DNA of 64,000 bases, taken from positions 4,161,001-4,225,000 of the forward strand of contig OY855916.1 in NCBI GenBank assembly GCA_963693305.1, in the 5' to 3' direction. The position numbers and the translations under genes are program-made. Below the pieces are notes generated by a model. That model did no database searches. It was given only the letters and a program-made list of their open reading frames with translations, and was not told where the DNA came from. Positions 33,547-42,964 of this stretch are shown in pieces. The stretch's first letter is position 1. Every line of letters begins with the position of its first letter. The DNA comes from Meandrina meandrites. Its lineage: Eukaryota > Cnidaria > Anthozoa > Scleractinia > Meandrinidae.

Positions 33547-33593
33547 TGACGTCAGGTAATTAAAGAAGAATCACGTGATTGATTTTAGCCAAT
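33547..33593 (-). promoter_or_regulatory. CRE + E-box + CCAAT promoter, copy 2
   Basis: TGACGTCA at 33,547-33,554, then CACGTG and CCAAT at the same spacings as copy 1; apparently unchanged. Confidence 0.45.
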
Positions 33594-33842
33594 TGCGCGC
33601 GCGGATTTTGGTCATTGAACGAATATTGTTTATTAAATCATGCATTGTGTGTAATATTCACCCGGGGGCATTGAATGACGTTTTGGGATTCCTCAAGGAG
33701 TCATGTTATGAATGGCGTGACCAACGCAATGTGGAGTATTTTTGACCGCACGCTAGGAACTAAAGTTCCTTCCCCAGGCTGCTTGAAAAAATGGAAAATC
33801 ACAAGAAATTTCGGTTGATAAATGCGTCTAACAATATAACAG

Positions 33843-33899
33843 TACATTATCCCTCCTGTTTACTCATTGGCATTAAGATATGGGATAGCCACCTCAGAC
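33843..33899. repeat. Split direct repeat B2 (3' terminus)
   Basis: 57 bp, two mismatches to B1. Together with 33,928-33,950 it can fold: 'ccctcctgtttactcattgg' is nearly the inverse of 'ccaataaagtaaacaagagg', with a smaller hairpin (cagacg...cgtctg) in the loop. Confidence 0.85.
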
Positions 33900-33964
33900 G
33901 AGCAACCCGTCTGGGTAGACTGAGAGTGCCAATAAAGTAAACAAGAGGGGTGGGGAGGGAGGGG

Positions 33965-34076
33965 CGACTTGACCGTTTAGGACTTAGCGCAAATGACACC
34001 CATGCATAATTAGTTGAGTCTTATATAATGCCAATTACGTCAGAAGGGTCAATGAATATTCAAGGGGTTTGAATAG
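33965..34076. repeat. Split direct repeat A2
   Basis: 112 bp, about three differences from A1 (40,672-40,782), including a one-base length change in a G run. It abuts B1 directly, as expected for the junction formed in a circular intermediate. Confidence 0.88.
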
Positions 34077-34133
34077 TACATTATCCCTCCTGTTTACTCA
34101 TTAGCATTAAGATATGGGATAGCCACCCCAGAC
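34077..34133. repeat. Split direct repeat B1
   Basis: 57 bp beginning 'tacattatccctcctgttta'. The two changes relative to B2 are A/G and C/T transitions. Confidence 0.85.
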
Positions 34134-34265
34134 TCGCGACAGTCAAGTCAGACGTTCCCTATAAATTTCCATCGCCTATTATACACCGACATTCCATAAC
34201 TTATACCAATCCTTAAACTTGACTCATACCCATTCCTCACCCAAAACCTAATTCATTAAAACCAC

Positions 34266-34940
34266 CATAGGCGTACGGGCCGGGGGAGCTGGGGGGGGCT
34301 GCAGCCCCCCCAAATTTTGGGTAACTCAGATTTTTTGGGCAGCAAAAGAAATTTGGGCAAAGCCAGTTTTAAAAAACGTTTCCATGTTTTTGTTTTTTGA
34401 AGAGATAGATATTTTCTATTTTAACCTGAAGTCGGCGTGGTAAAGCCAGTTACATTCACACGAGACAGTGCATGGTTGCCCAGCACGTGATGAGTTTCTG
34501 GTTATTAATGTAGTACATATCCTTGCAGTGATACCTGCTACATCGTGTTCAGCAGAACGATCATTCAGTGCGTTGCGCAGATTGAGAACTTACCTGCGCA
34601 ACACCATGGGGCAACAACGTGTCAGTAATGTTCATCGCACTTATTAACATTGAAAGGGCATATGCCAACTCTGTAGTCAACAATGACATGGATCGTATCA
34701 TTGATATCTTTGGCCGTCGAAATGGCCGAGACAGCTATTTCTTTTAACGTGTTTTATGAGCTCATATGATAGATTCATTTGTAAGAATATTTTCACTTCG
34801 TAAGTAGGCCTATGTTAGAGCATCGTATATGACCCTCGTTTCTTTTCGACTTTTTCGTAAAAATTTGGGCACCTTGCGAGAATTTTTTGGGCAAATGGTT
34901 CACCGCCCCCCCCTCGTAAAAAATTGCCCGTACGCCTATG
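34266..34940 (+). mobile_element. hAT element, deletion derivative, 8-bp TSD
   Basis: Perfect 15-bp TIRs CATAGGCGTACGGGC and GCCCGTACGCCTATG, with AAAACCAC on both sides (34,258-34,265 and 34,941-34,948), the 8-bp duplication of hAT elements. 675 bp long, with only the C-terminal end of a transposase. It inserted into the 3' non-coding part of the Ngaro-type element, so it is the younger of the two. Confidence 0.92.
34525..34747 (+). pseudogene. hAT transposase C-terminal fragment
   Basis: Reads 'ATSCSAERSFSALRRLRTYL' and then, after a frameshift near 34,630, 'ALINIERAYANSVVNNDMDR' to a stop at 34,745. CSAERSFSALRR...K/R-T-x-L-R is the start of the hAT dimerisation domain. Everything upstream (BED finger, catalytic DDE core) is missing. 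Confidence 0.85.
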
Positions 34941-35014
34941 AAAACCACAGAAAATACGCTAGATTCGTATCAGGTACACAAAATACAGCTCGTTCTTTAA
35001 TGAAAATACACAAT

Positions 35015-36376
35015 TCAAAAGGCCTGGCTAAAGCCCGTAAGATTATTTTGTTTCTTGAAAAGTTCGGCCAAATCCATTGAGATTCCAGCTAGGGTATCAC
35101 CCGCTCCCCCAGGATGCAAAACCTGGTTCAATTTTATATAATGACGCGCGGTAGATGTGGTCTTCCAACTAACGTGATCCATAATTGTTCCCAGATCAGT
35201 TCCCGAAAGTGCTAATGAAATTGCACAACCACTCCTTATACCATGAAGTGTGGTCCGACGACCTCCAAAAATATGAGGTAATTGCTGCGTATACACCGAA
35301 AGACGAGCCTTTGCCGCGCTTGAATCAAAAGAGGTTGGCATGATTTCACCTGACGGGTTAATCGGCCTAAACAGAAAACCCTGTCTAATCGGGATTCCAA
35401 TTAAATCACAAATTCGAATATACGTTTCGATAGCCACAACCGGGCACAGTGAGGCTTCTTTGTAGCGTTTAATAGCAAAAAGATTCGAAGTACCATCCCG
35501 CAAAGACTTCGTCAGAAAATGATTGAAGAGGATGCCCTCCTTCTGCGGGAAATATAACATCTCTTTGGTCTTAACTCTTCCAAGATCTCCAGCTCGATCG
35601 CCAGCAAAAAACAACGTTTTGAAAAAGGCTTGGTCCCTCGCTAATAAGAACAGCTGAACCGGAGAAGAAATAGTTCCTGACAAACGTTTAAAAATCTCAG
35701 TGGAAATAGCCGCCAGGTCTTGAATAAAGAATGGTTCCGCCTGAGTTGGAATAGTTCTTGCTAAAAGCTGTTCTTCCTTCACAGCCGAAAGGTAAGACTT
35801 AACTTTCAAGGAAGCTGCCGGATTTCCATATCCAGGAAGCACAGCATCGCCAATGGTTCGACCACCCTGGGAAAAGATGGCGCGTAATTTTCCAACCAAA
35901 GAATCCAACGTACCATAAGCCAAGCGCCTGGGACACTGGCAAGAAGATTTCTCCTTATGGCCAAAGAACGGACAGGCATCCTGGTGAACGATAGTTTTTC
36001 CAAACTGATCCTTCCAAACAAGGAAATTCACTATATCATCAGGTGTGGCCGTGGAAATATCCTTATTCATAGTAGTCTTATCCAGAAACGCTAAAAACTC
36101 TGTTTCAAGGGAAGACTTCTGTTTTGCATACGAGGATGATTGCTTGAGCTTAAGAACATATTGCTTCCGAGTTTCGATCTTAGACAAATCCACTGGGGCC
36201 CTGAGAGCTGCTGGGACTGTTTTACAAGTACGCTGACGTTGATAGCCACAACGCTGGCAAAATCGAAAATCTCGGTCATTTGGATTTGCACAACATGGGC
36301 AAGCCACTGAGGGGACGAACAACCTTGGTACCAAAGGCAGAGGCTGGATGTGAAAGAGGAACAAAGAACCTCTCAA
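35015..36376 (-). CDS. Tyrosine recombinase domain of Ngaro-type element
   Basis: 453 codons on the minus strand, following an in-frame TAA (36,377-36,379) directly after the upstream frame. An N-terminal zinc ribbon (C26, C29, C40, C43) is followed by a second Cys cluster (CPFF...CQCP, about 135-149). The recombinase core has R261 in 'AGDRAGDLGRVKT', H378-x-x-R381 in 'LHGIRSG', H401 (W404) in 'DHVSWKT' and Y413 in 'ARHYIKL', the full Arg-His-Arg-His/Trp-Tyr set of tyrosine recombinases. It would join circular cDNA to the target without a target duplication. The frame itself is intact. The first codon is TTG, so translation probably came from readthrough or an upstream start. Confidence 0.88.
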   Translation of the reverse strand: MRGSLFLFHIQPLPLVPRLFVPSVACPCCANPNDRDFRFCQRCGYQRQRTCKTVPAALRAPVDLSKIETRKQYVLKLKQSSSYAKQKSSLETEFLAFLDKTTMNKDISTATPDDIVNFLVWKDQFGKTIVHQDACPFFGHKEKSSCQCPRRLAYGTLDSLVGKLRAIFSQGGRTIGDAVLPGYGNPAASLKVKSYLSAVKEEQLLARTIPTQAEPFFIQDLAAISTEIFKRLSGTISSPVQLFLLARDQAFFKTLFFAGDRAGDLGRVKTKEMLYFPQKEGILFNHFLTKSLRDGTSNLFAIKRYKEASLCPVVAIETYIRICDLIGIPIRQGFLFRPINPSGEIMPTSFDSSAAKARLSVYTQQLPHIFGGRRTTLHGIRSGCAISLALSGTDLGTIMDHVSWKTTSTARHYIKLNQVLHPGGAGDTLAGISMDLAELFKKQNNLTGFSQAF

Positions 36377-36847
36377 TTAGTATATTCCACCCAGGCGAAA
36401 CGCATACAAATCCCAAGATAACGGGCCGGGTTTAAAACCTTGCTTCGTCGGAAACAAAACTGCGTTCGGCGAACCCTGCTTTGCCAATAAGACCTTCCGC
36501 TGAGCCATGGCATTAATCATAGGCCACCAAGATGGTAGCGGGGATCGTTTAGGAACCACTACTGTAACAATAGCTCGCTCTGTCTGAAGAAAATGCAGCA
36601 ACGGGGAGATGAGGGAAAAGGGCGGAAATACATAAGCATTAACATTGACGCCATCACAAACTGACAGATTTTGATTGAAAACATTCACCCCAGAAGAGTC
36701 TGGGGTAGGATACGGTGTAAAGTGACGTAAACGATTTCCACACTTGTCCCGTTGTGTGTTAGAATCTAATGACATGAGATCCAGATTATGACCCTCATGG
36801 CCGCCAAACTCGAACTGTAAAAGCTCCCAGCACCGCTGAGATAGCAT
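36377..36847 (-). pseudogene. RH-YR linker segment, separated by stops
   Basis: 156 codons in the same frame as both the RT-RNase H frame before it and the recombinase frame after it. It is bounded by TGA at 36,878-36,880 and TAA at 36,377-36,379. It reads 'SDAMLSQRCWELLQFEFG' (in part upstream of the first Met), 'VNAYVFPPFSLISPLLHF', 'SPLPSWWPMINAM' and 'LSWDLYAFRLGG'. This is the usual linker after RNase H in DIRS-order elements, with the conserved 'PPFSLI..vl' and 'WWP' motifs. The TGA falls where tryptophan is common after 'NPAD', so a single G-to-A change could explain it. Confidence 0.75.
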
Positions 36848-36877
36848 TGCGTCAGAATTAGAAAGCTTCCGTGAGAA

Positions 36878-38014
36878 TCAATCAGCTGGATTGGACCTTG
36901 ACGGGACATAGGACATGGACACAGAGAGATTTCTCTGGGTCACAAATTGAAAAATGCGTTTCGCCAGTTCTGTTAAGTCCCGCGAACGCGAGCCCCGACC
37001 AGACCAGGCATGAATAACAACTTGACTATCAACTTGAATGTCAACCCTGCAATGCTTGACATCCAAAGGAAGGGATTCCAAAGCTTTGGCGACTGCATAC
37101 ATTTCTTTGACATTGATGTGCTTATTCTTCATCTCATCCTCCAAGTAGTCGCCAATGGAGAGATCGGAGGACCTGAGGTGGATAACCGCTGCCCAACGGA
37201 AGAGCGAAGCATCCGTGGAAAGAGAAATCGCAACATGGCTCTCCTGTCTCCACGGGATAAAGCTATCCCAGTCATCCAAGAACCGCCAAAATAAGATTTC
37301 CTCTCGCAGAGAAGAAGACAGAAGCACCTCAGCACCTTTCGATGCCTTCGCGAGCGAAGCAGCCATTTCCCTGATGTAAAATTTTGCACCCGGAAAAGCG
37401 AGCGAAAACGAAATGCATTTCCCCATTAATCTCTGAATCGATTTCAACGGGACCGAGGACTTGCGTACCACGATGCCTTCTCTTAACTGAGCAAATCTGT
37501 CCCTTTTCTCTTTCGGTACCGAAAATGCTTGAACCAAGGACTCCACAATCATACCAAGATATACAATCCGGGTAACGGGAATAAGGACACATTTCTTCAA
37601 GCCAAGGAAATAGCCCAAATGGACGAGAACTTTAACAACAATGAACAAAGCGGCTTCCGCAGCCTGGAAGCTAAATTCTCGGTTTCGCTGGCTGATGGGG
37701 CGCGACCAATAGCCCTCAGAAGTAAACAATTCCTCATTAAGGCGATCATCGATATACAAAGAGCACACAATCCCCCGACCCCTGAAGAAATTCGTTGGAC
37801 CAAGTCCCACCGTTTGGTAAACGTAAGGGGAATTTTTCCAACCAAAAGGAAGGGTGACCCCAACAAGCCACCAACCTTGCCATTCGATCCCAAAGAACTG
37901 ATGAGAATCCTCGGACAATAAGATGTGATCATACCCCGACTTGTCGTCGATTTTGGTCATAAATGAACCCCGATACACGAAACGAGGTACCATGGCCAAC
38001 GTATCCTTCCCCAC
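36878..38014 (-). pseudogene. Reverse transcriptase-RNase H of Ngaro-type element
   Basis: 378 codons. RT motifs: 'TKIDDKSGYDHILL' (motif A, about 20-33), 'TLPFGWKNSPYVYQTVG' (motif B, 54-70) and 'CSLYIDDRLN' (motif C, YIDD at 87-90). RNase H follows: 'LSTDASLFRWAAV', 'KEMYAVAKALESL', 'DIQVDSQVVIHAW' and 'PSRSNPAD', giving the acidic set. It makes cDNA from the element RNA and removes the RNA strand. The N-terminal fingers are cut off by a frameshift at about 38,000; the missing 30-35 residues normally found before 'DTL..VPR' point to a small deletion. It ends at TGA 36,878. Confidence 0.88.
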
Positions 38015-38406
38015 ACGCGAACAGCGCCAGATTCAATACGTTGAGAGAGAGAATCTGAAATAAAGCTTGAGAACGGTTCGCAAGACGGGTGATTCTTGAA
38101 CACTTTTTTAGGCGAGGAAGGGGAATCATAAGCCACATTCTTGAAAACCCCCTTGAATGGCTTCCGAATATTCACGCCACTGGAGATCCACGCCAAAACA
38201 TCTGTTTTTTGCCGGTATCCCTCCAAGATCCTCTCCCATAAATTGATATGATGAAGTAATTCACCCGCTTTAAAGGTCACAGGGTCTCTCAAGACAAGAG
38301 ACCTAACATTAGACGACTCTCCTGAAACGACTCGATCAATGTCCTCAAGAACTCTTTCAGGGTTAGTCACTTTCTCCGAGCTCGGAGACTCGTCAAGAAC
38401 AACCAT
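37957..38406 (-). pseudogene. RT N-terminal part, other frame
   Basis: Reads 'AGELLHHINLWERILEGYRQ', 'SSPKKVFKNHPSCEPF' and 'SQRIESGAVRVWGR', the pre-finger region of DIRS-order reverse transcriptases. After 'VWGR' the protein continues in the frame of 36,878-38,014, so a frameshift or deletion lies between about 37,990 and 38,020. Start taken at the first ATG (38,406); the space back to gag (38,407-38,766) is open in no frame. Confidence 0.75.
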
Positions 38407-38766
38407 TTAACCTCCCTTGTCAGTCCCTTCTCCTCCGCTTCCAAAGGCATAAAATTCGTTAACTTCCACTGAGACGGCTTGAAACGCTTTACGGAGGGCT
38501 AAGGGAATGAAATAACAAAAAAAGGGGAGTAACTAAAGGGTGACCCCAAATACAGAACAAAAAAAATATACCCGAGCTCAGAGAAAGTGACCACCATTGC
38601 TACGCTTAGCGAAGCACAAGGGTATGTCCTGAAAGACAAAACGCTTGTGGGGTCACTTCTCCTCCCCCAAGGCATAAAAGACCATAAAATACAAGCCCAG
38701 GAAAAAAAACAACAACAGAAACAAAACTACAGAAATCAAGAAAATAACACCTTTATTCACACAACA

Positions 38767-39261
38767 TCAGCGTCGTCTGTTAGGGCAGGCCCGTGCAAAG
38801 TGGCCCAGTTGGCCACACGACCAACATTTAGACGCGGGACGAGGTCTGCCATCCTGAACACGATACGGCGCCCTGCGCGTTCGGCCAACGAAAGGATCCC
38901 GTCTGACCGATCCCGACTGATCCTTCAGCGCCTTTCCTATGACCTTCGCGACCTCTGCTTCTTCCTTTGACGCTACCAACTTCACTAAAATGTGCTGCAG
39001 GGTCGGAGAGCCAACCAGGGGTCGGCACTGACGCAGAATGATCGCAAATCGGCCGGCCCTGTCATCAGCTTTCTCCCTGGCCACGTCAACCACAGCTTCT
39101 AACGCCCCAATGGCGGCATAAGCATCAAATACACCAGAAGGTTTCGCAATCAGCAATTGCAAGGTTGAAATGGCGGAATCGACAATAGAGACGTCAGTCT
39201 TACGCTTCCACTCATCCAGTTCTTTCTGAATCTTCTGTACAGATTCCTGAACCCCCTTAGG
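38767..39261 (-). CDS. Gag-like exon 2 with CCHC zinc knuckle
   Basis: Minus strand. Acceptor 'ttgttctttcactgtgcag' is followed by PKGVQESVQKIQKELDEWK, a helical region, a basic stretch ('VGRTRRAPYRVQDGRPRP') and the knuckle CWSCGQLGHFARAC (C-x2-C-x4-H-x4-C), ending PNRRR and TGA at 38,767. The nucleocapsid-like end would bind element RNA. The unspliced frame runs to 39,318, but the acceptor is strong and the phase matches exon 1. Confidence 0.8.
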   Translation of the reverse strand, partial: PKGVQESVQKIQKELDEWKRKTDVSIVDSAISTLQLLIAKPSGVFDAYAAIGALEAVVDVAREKADDRAGRFAIILRQCRPLVGSPTLQHILVKLVASKEEAEVAKVIGKALKDQSGSVRRDPFVGRTRRAPYRVQDGRPRPASKCWSCGQLGHFARACPNRRR

Positions 39262-40412
39262 CTGCACAGTGAAAGAACAATTAAATCTATTAACCTCAAT
39301 GACTCTCAGCCAAACCACTACACAGGTCTGAGACTGACAAAGTGAAGATAAAAAAAAAGATGTTTAAAACACCCCCGAAAAAGCATTACCTAGGTCGAAA
39401 AACCTTCACTTACTCTACCGACAATTCCCCAGTTAAGTTAGGGCCCAGAACCACATTTGGGCCTAGCCGAATGCCTCACTATTAAATTTATTCCCAACTG
39501 AATATTAAATATCAGAAAATTATCACGACCAAACAACTTCAATAATACCGTACTCCCAGCCTGACTTGTACAAAATAAACCATTCACAAACCACTCCACT
39601 GGCTTGCACACAATAACAACTCACAAACCACTCTGCTGGTCTGTACAAAATAACAACCCACAAACCACTCCGCTGGCTTGTACAAAAATAACAACTCACA
39701 AACCACTCCGCTGGCTTGTACAAAATAACAACCCACAAACCACTCCGCTGGTTTGTACAACTTAACCCACAAACCACTTCGCTGGCTTGTCCAAAAATAA
39801 CAACTCACAAACCACTCCGCTGGCTTGTCCAAAATAACAACTCACAAACCACTCCGCTGGCTTGTCCAAAATAACCACTCACAACCCACTTCGCTGGCTT
39901 GTCCAAAATAACAACTCACAAACCACTTCGCTGGTTTGTCCAAAATAACAACTCACAAACCACTCCGCTGGCTTGTACAAATTAACTCACAAACCAATTC
40001 GCTGGTTTGTACAAAATAACAACTCACAAACCACTACGCTGGTTTATACAAAACAACAACTCACCAACCCCTCCGCTGGTTTGTACAAAATAGCAACCCA
40101 CAAACCACTTGCTGGCTTGTCCAGAATATTAAAACTCTACAAAAACACGACAAAACGACTGAACATCAAACCACATTATGGTTTGGTATAATATACCAGC
40201 GAAACAATCTGGCTAATTGTCTGTTACGCTCCACTGAGACATGAACATGACACGAGAACCTAACAGCGAAAACGGAATAACTAATGAACACGTGGGCGGC
40301 GAACTAACATCCGCCAAAATGAGCTCGAATAAACAAAACCAAAGGCCAAACTAGAAAGCCACACCGCACTAATAAAACACTAATACGGCACGAACCAAAA
40401 CAAGAAAAATAC
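39262..40412 (-). other. Intron in the retrotransposon gag gene
   Basis: Donor GAG|GTATTT at 40,413/40,412 and acceptor TGCAG|CCT at 39,262/39,261, both phase 0. 1,151 bp, mostly filled by the minisatellite at 39,555-40,130. Retention of an intron means this copy did not arise from fully spliced RNA, or that spliced RNA is used only for translation. Confidence 0.65.
39555..40130. repeat. Minisatellite inside the gag intron, unit about 38 bp
   Basis: About 15 repeats of a 36-40 bp unit with the core 'ccactccgctggcttgtaca' followed by 'aaataacaactcacaaa'. Variants: acaa/ccaa, gcttg/gtttg. There are no unique spacers, so it is not a CRISPR array. The minus-strand frames (39,523-39,832) and the plus frame at 39,973 through it are by-products. 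Confidence 0.92.
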
Positions 40413-40706
40413 CTCTAGATTATCCGCGCCGCTAGAACTCCCAGTTGAATCAGTGACTTCAGTCGAATTCTTCTGCGAAGTGCCAGTAGGTACAGTTTCA
40501 GTTTGACTTGCCACAGGTTCTAAAACCGTAGACGGTGGAGCTTCATTTTCAGCTCGCCGTACTTGTTGCGCCACTTCTACAGTCGGTTGAAGAGGTTGAA
40601 TAACTGTTGCAAGACTTGCGGCTCCTTCAGCAGAGAGGTTGGCCGGACGCGCTGGCGTAGTCATCTCGAAACGACTTGACCGTTTAGGACTTAGCGCAAA
40701 TGACAA
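40413..40706 (-). CDS. Gag-like exon 1
   Basis: Minus strand from ATG 40,706 (MSFALSPKRSSRFEMTTP; the second Met at residue 15 is the likelier start, since the first 14 codons overlap repeat A1) to 'SSSGADNLE' and the donor. Low-complexity, Ala/Pro/Ser/Thr-rich with 'TVEVAQQVRRAENE'. It joins exon 2 in phase 0. The N-terminal role is unknown. Confidence 0.6.
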
Positions 40707-40782
40707 CCATGCATAATTAGTTGAGTCTTATATAATGCCAATTACGTCAGAAGCGTCAATGAATATTCAAGGGTTTGAATAG
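40672..40782. repeat. Split direct repeat A1 (5' terminus)
   Basis: 111 bp matching A2. It ends 'gggtttgaatag', directly followed by the unit's own 'gagcgaaaccatagcgg'. It carries 'gacgta'-type and 'tatataatg' (TATA-like) words on the side facing gag, so it is the likely promoter of the element. Confidence 0.85.
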
Positions 40783-41676
40783 GAGCGAAACCATAGCGGT
40801 GTTCAACAGCATATTCACCGTTCAACTTTATTTAAAAGAACAATCGTACAATGTACCAGATGCTATATCTTCCAGAAAATCAAGCAACGTTCTACCGTAT
40901 GAGGTAAATTAACGTGACTACACAAAATCGTACCTGAATATATATGACTAACATAATCATAAATCATCAATCATGCACAATCGTAGACCGCATACACGGA
41001 TTCTGACATCCAAAATTTCAATCCACTCCGCTTATCCAATACGAACAACCAACACCCACAAGAAACCCAGAATAGCCTGCTGCCTCGCTATCGCTTGCCA
41101 ACAATAAATGCCATTGCGTCCCTCATAGAATGTGCGGACTTGGCAACATTCTCTTTGCCATCATGACATATGCGATCATGTTTCTTTTGAAATCATTTTT
41201 CACATGAGCTACAGTCGTCGATTCTCCGAATATTTTTTCTATTTTAAGAGTTAAAGGTCCTTTGTCACGATAATACGCATGTGCGGTCTTGATTGACACG
41301 GAAGTTTTTTGACCAACAGAAATCGTAATACTCAGAACTAGTATGAAGATAAGTTCTCGGCTATATTCACATAAAAACGCAAAGTATGTCATTTAAATCA
41401 TTCACAAATGGCCAAATCCTTCTTTAGTACCGTTATTGTAAACTTTTACAAGCCTCACAAGGTCGATCGGGATTTTCTCCATAGAACTCAACTTTGAAAA
41501 GTGTTCCGTCGGATCAGAAATCAAATTGCCGTACATGCGCAGAAGTGTGTCAAGGGCCCTTAAATGGATTACTTTCCTGTGTCATTGATGCGAGTTTAGA
41601 AAATCTGAATGACAAATAAATATTTACAAGGCAATCAGGAACGTGTTTATGTCTAAATGTAAATTTCAATCTTCAG

Positions 41677-41751
41677 GACGCAGGGACTCCGCACTAGAGC
41701 AGATGAAATGGGAAGCGGAGCTGAGGAGAAGTAAATGGGATCCGATGAGAG
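41677..41751 (+). CDS. Coiled-coil exon, unit 2
   Basis: 75 nt, acceptor 'atttcaatcttcag', donor GAGAG|GTAAAT, phase 1 at both ends. Reads RRDSALEQMKWEAELRRSK. One codon longer than the unit-1 copy (GDSA in place of SYS); same heptad pattern. Confidence 0.5.
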
Positions 41752-42786
41752 GTAAATTGAAACAGGTCAAAAGTAAAAGAAAAAGGATAGGCGAGACATC
41801 TTATATTGTTAAGTATTTATACAGCTCATTTGTAGCGAATTTTAATGGCTTTTTTTATTGTACTTTTAGTAGTCTTTTACATAAGTTTTTACATTATTGT
41901 AAAGTACCTAGAGCAGGAATGCATAGGTCTATATAAATATTTGTTTATTATTATTTTATTGACGGCTGCAGTAGAAGAGATCAAGGATGAATTTTAGTCG
42001 CAGAAAAGGCTAACAGAAGATAAACTGGCAGAGTTCTCGCAGGCTTATTGATCAAGAACTAGAATATAATTCTTCAAAGTGACCTAACTTGATATGCGCG
42101 TGCGATTCACATTGATTAGTTTGTTAACAAATTACCTGCAAAATTTTAACTAGATGTCTTTTCAACTCATTAGAAGAGAGTTACCATTTACATGTACCGT
42201 TGCAAATCGTGAGTCCGATCGAATAACGTTTACGAAAAACTTTCATTACAAACTTGGTATAAGTTCTGGCAAAATAACGTCTCTGTGACGTCAGAGTTAA
42301 AACATAGGTAGGCAACACGTGCAAGAGTTTTTTTTTTTCGGGGGGGGGGGCTTGGCAGCAAAACAATGTTGTTAGGCTGTTGGATATCGGGTTTAGGTGG
42401 TAAGAAAAAATTCGCGTCTGTTGGACAGTATTGGCCGAACTGCATACGTATTTTAACCCCGGTTAGTAACGTCTGCGAAGCAGCGCCACAATCCTTGTTA
42501 TGAACCCCAAACGGACTCAATGAATTACCGGAAGTGCGTTTCGAATTTCTCTTTAACCTGGTAGGCTATTACAAATGTCGCACAACGAACAAGTGAGGCA
42601 AAAATCTAAACATCGAGCTCAAAAGATTAAATGCTCGATCATTCTAAAAATCGTTCATATGCTGAAGTCGTTAGTAACTAGCTACCGTCAGCGAGAAACC
42701 TTTTCAAAGTAAGTCAATCGCTTTTCTTAAAATAGCATATTGCAGAAAAACGCACACAAAAATTAAGTTGTTGAGCTCCAGTTTAC

Positions 42787-42903
42787 CTTTGAAAATGGAA
42801 ACGCTCCAAGTTGTTTGCCTCTTGGTATTTTTTGGTATCAATCGTTGATGATTTCAGGAATATCTTCTTCTTCCACTTCTGCCAACCTTGAAGCTGAAGC
42901 CAT
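42787..42903 (-). pseudogene. First exon, QRICH1/ZMYM/Crypton-like N-terminus, copy 3
   Basis: 117 nt instead of 118: one C is missing in 'ggtatcaatcg' (copies 1 and 2 have ggtatccaatcg). This shifts the frame after 'EIIND'. Promoter, start codon and donor are otherwise unchanged. Confidence 0.4.
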
Positions 42904-42964
42904 TTTCAATACTACACGAATTTGATGTGTTTATTGTCAATACTGCTACAATGTCGGAGTTTGA

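Larger units (their letters stand above)
33843..40782 (-). mobile_element. PAT/Ngaro-type tyrosine-recombinase retrotransposon
   Basis: 6.94 kb, transcribed right to left. Along the minus strand: A1 (40,782-40,672), gag with intron, RT-RNase H, tyrosine recombinase, B1 (34,133-34,077), A2 (34,076-33,965), B2 (33,899-33,843). This A1-B1-A2-B2 split-direct-repeat layout defines the PAT/Ngaro branch of DIRS-order elements. There is no target duplication, as expected for recombinase insertion; an AG dinucleotide is shared by the two ends and the A2/B1 joint. A hAT copy is nested at 34,266-34,940. Damage: a deletion/frameshift in RT and two in-frame stops. Confidence 0.9.
33169..42587. repeat. Tandem exon-bearing unit 2, split by a retrotransposon
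   Basis: 9.42 kb in all. Removing the 6.94-kb insertion at 33,843-40,782 leaves about 2.48 kb. About 180 bp of unit sequence present in units 1 and 3 (for example 31,172-31,350) is missing at the insertion point. The promoter and first exon are left of the insertion and the coiled-coil exon (41,677-41,751) is right of it. Confidence 0.8.

Noticed and set aside
37010..37921. Plus-strand frames of 63-130 codons
   Set aside because: Antisense of the RT-RNase H gene, which has clear motifs on the minus strand.
39523..40191. Frames rich in 'EWFV' and 'VVCEL', and a possible CRISPR-like array
   Set aside because: The array has no unique spacers and its units drift in length, so it is a minisatellite; the frames are by-products.
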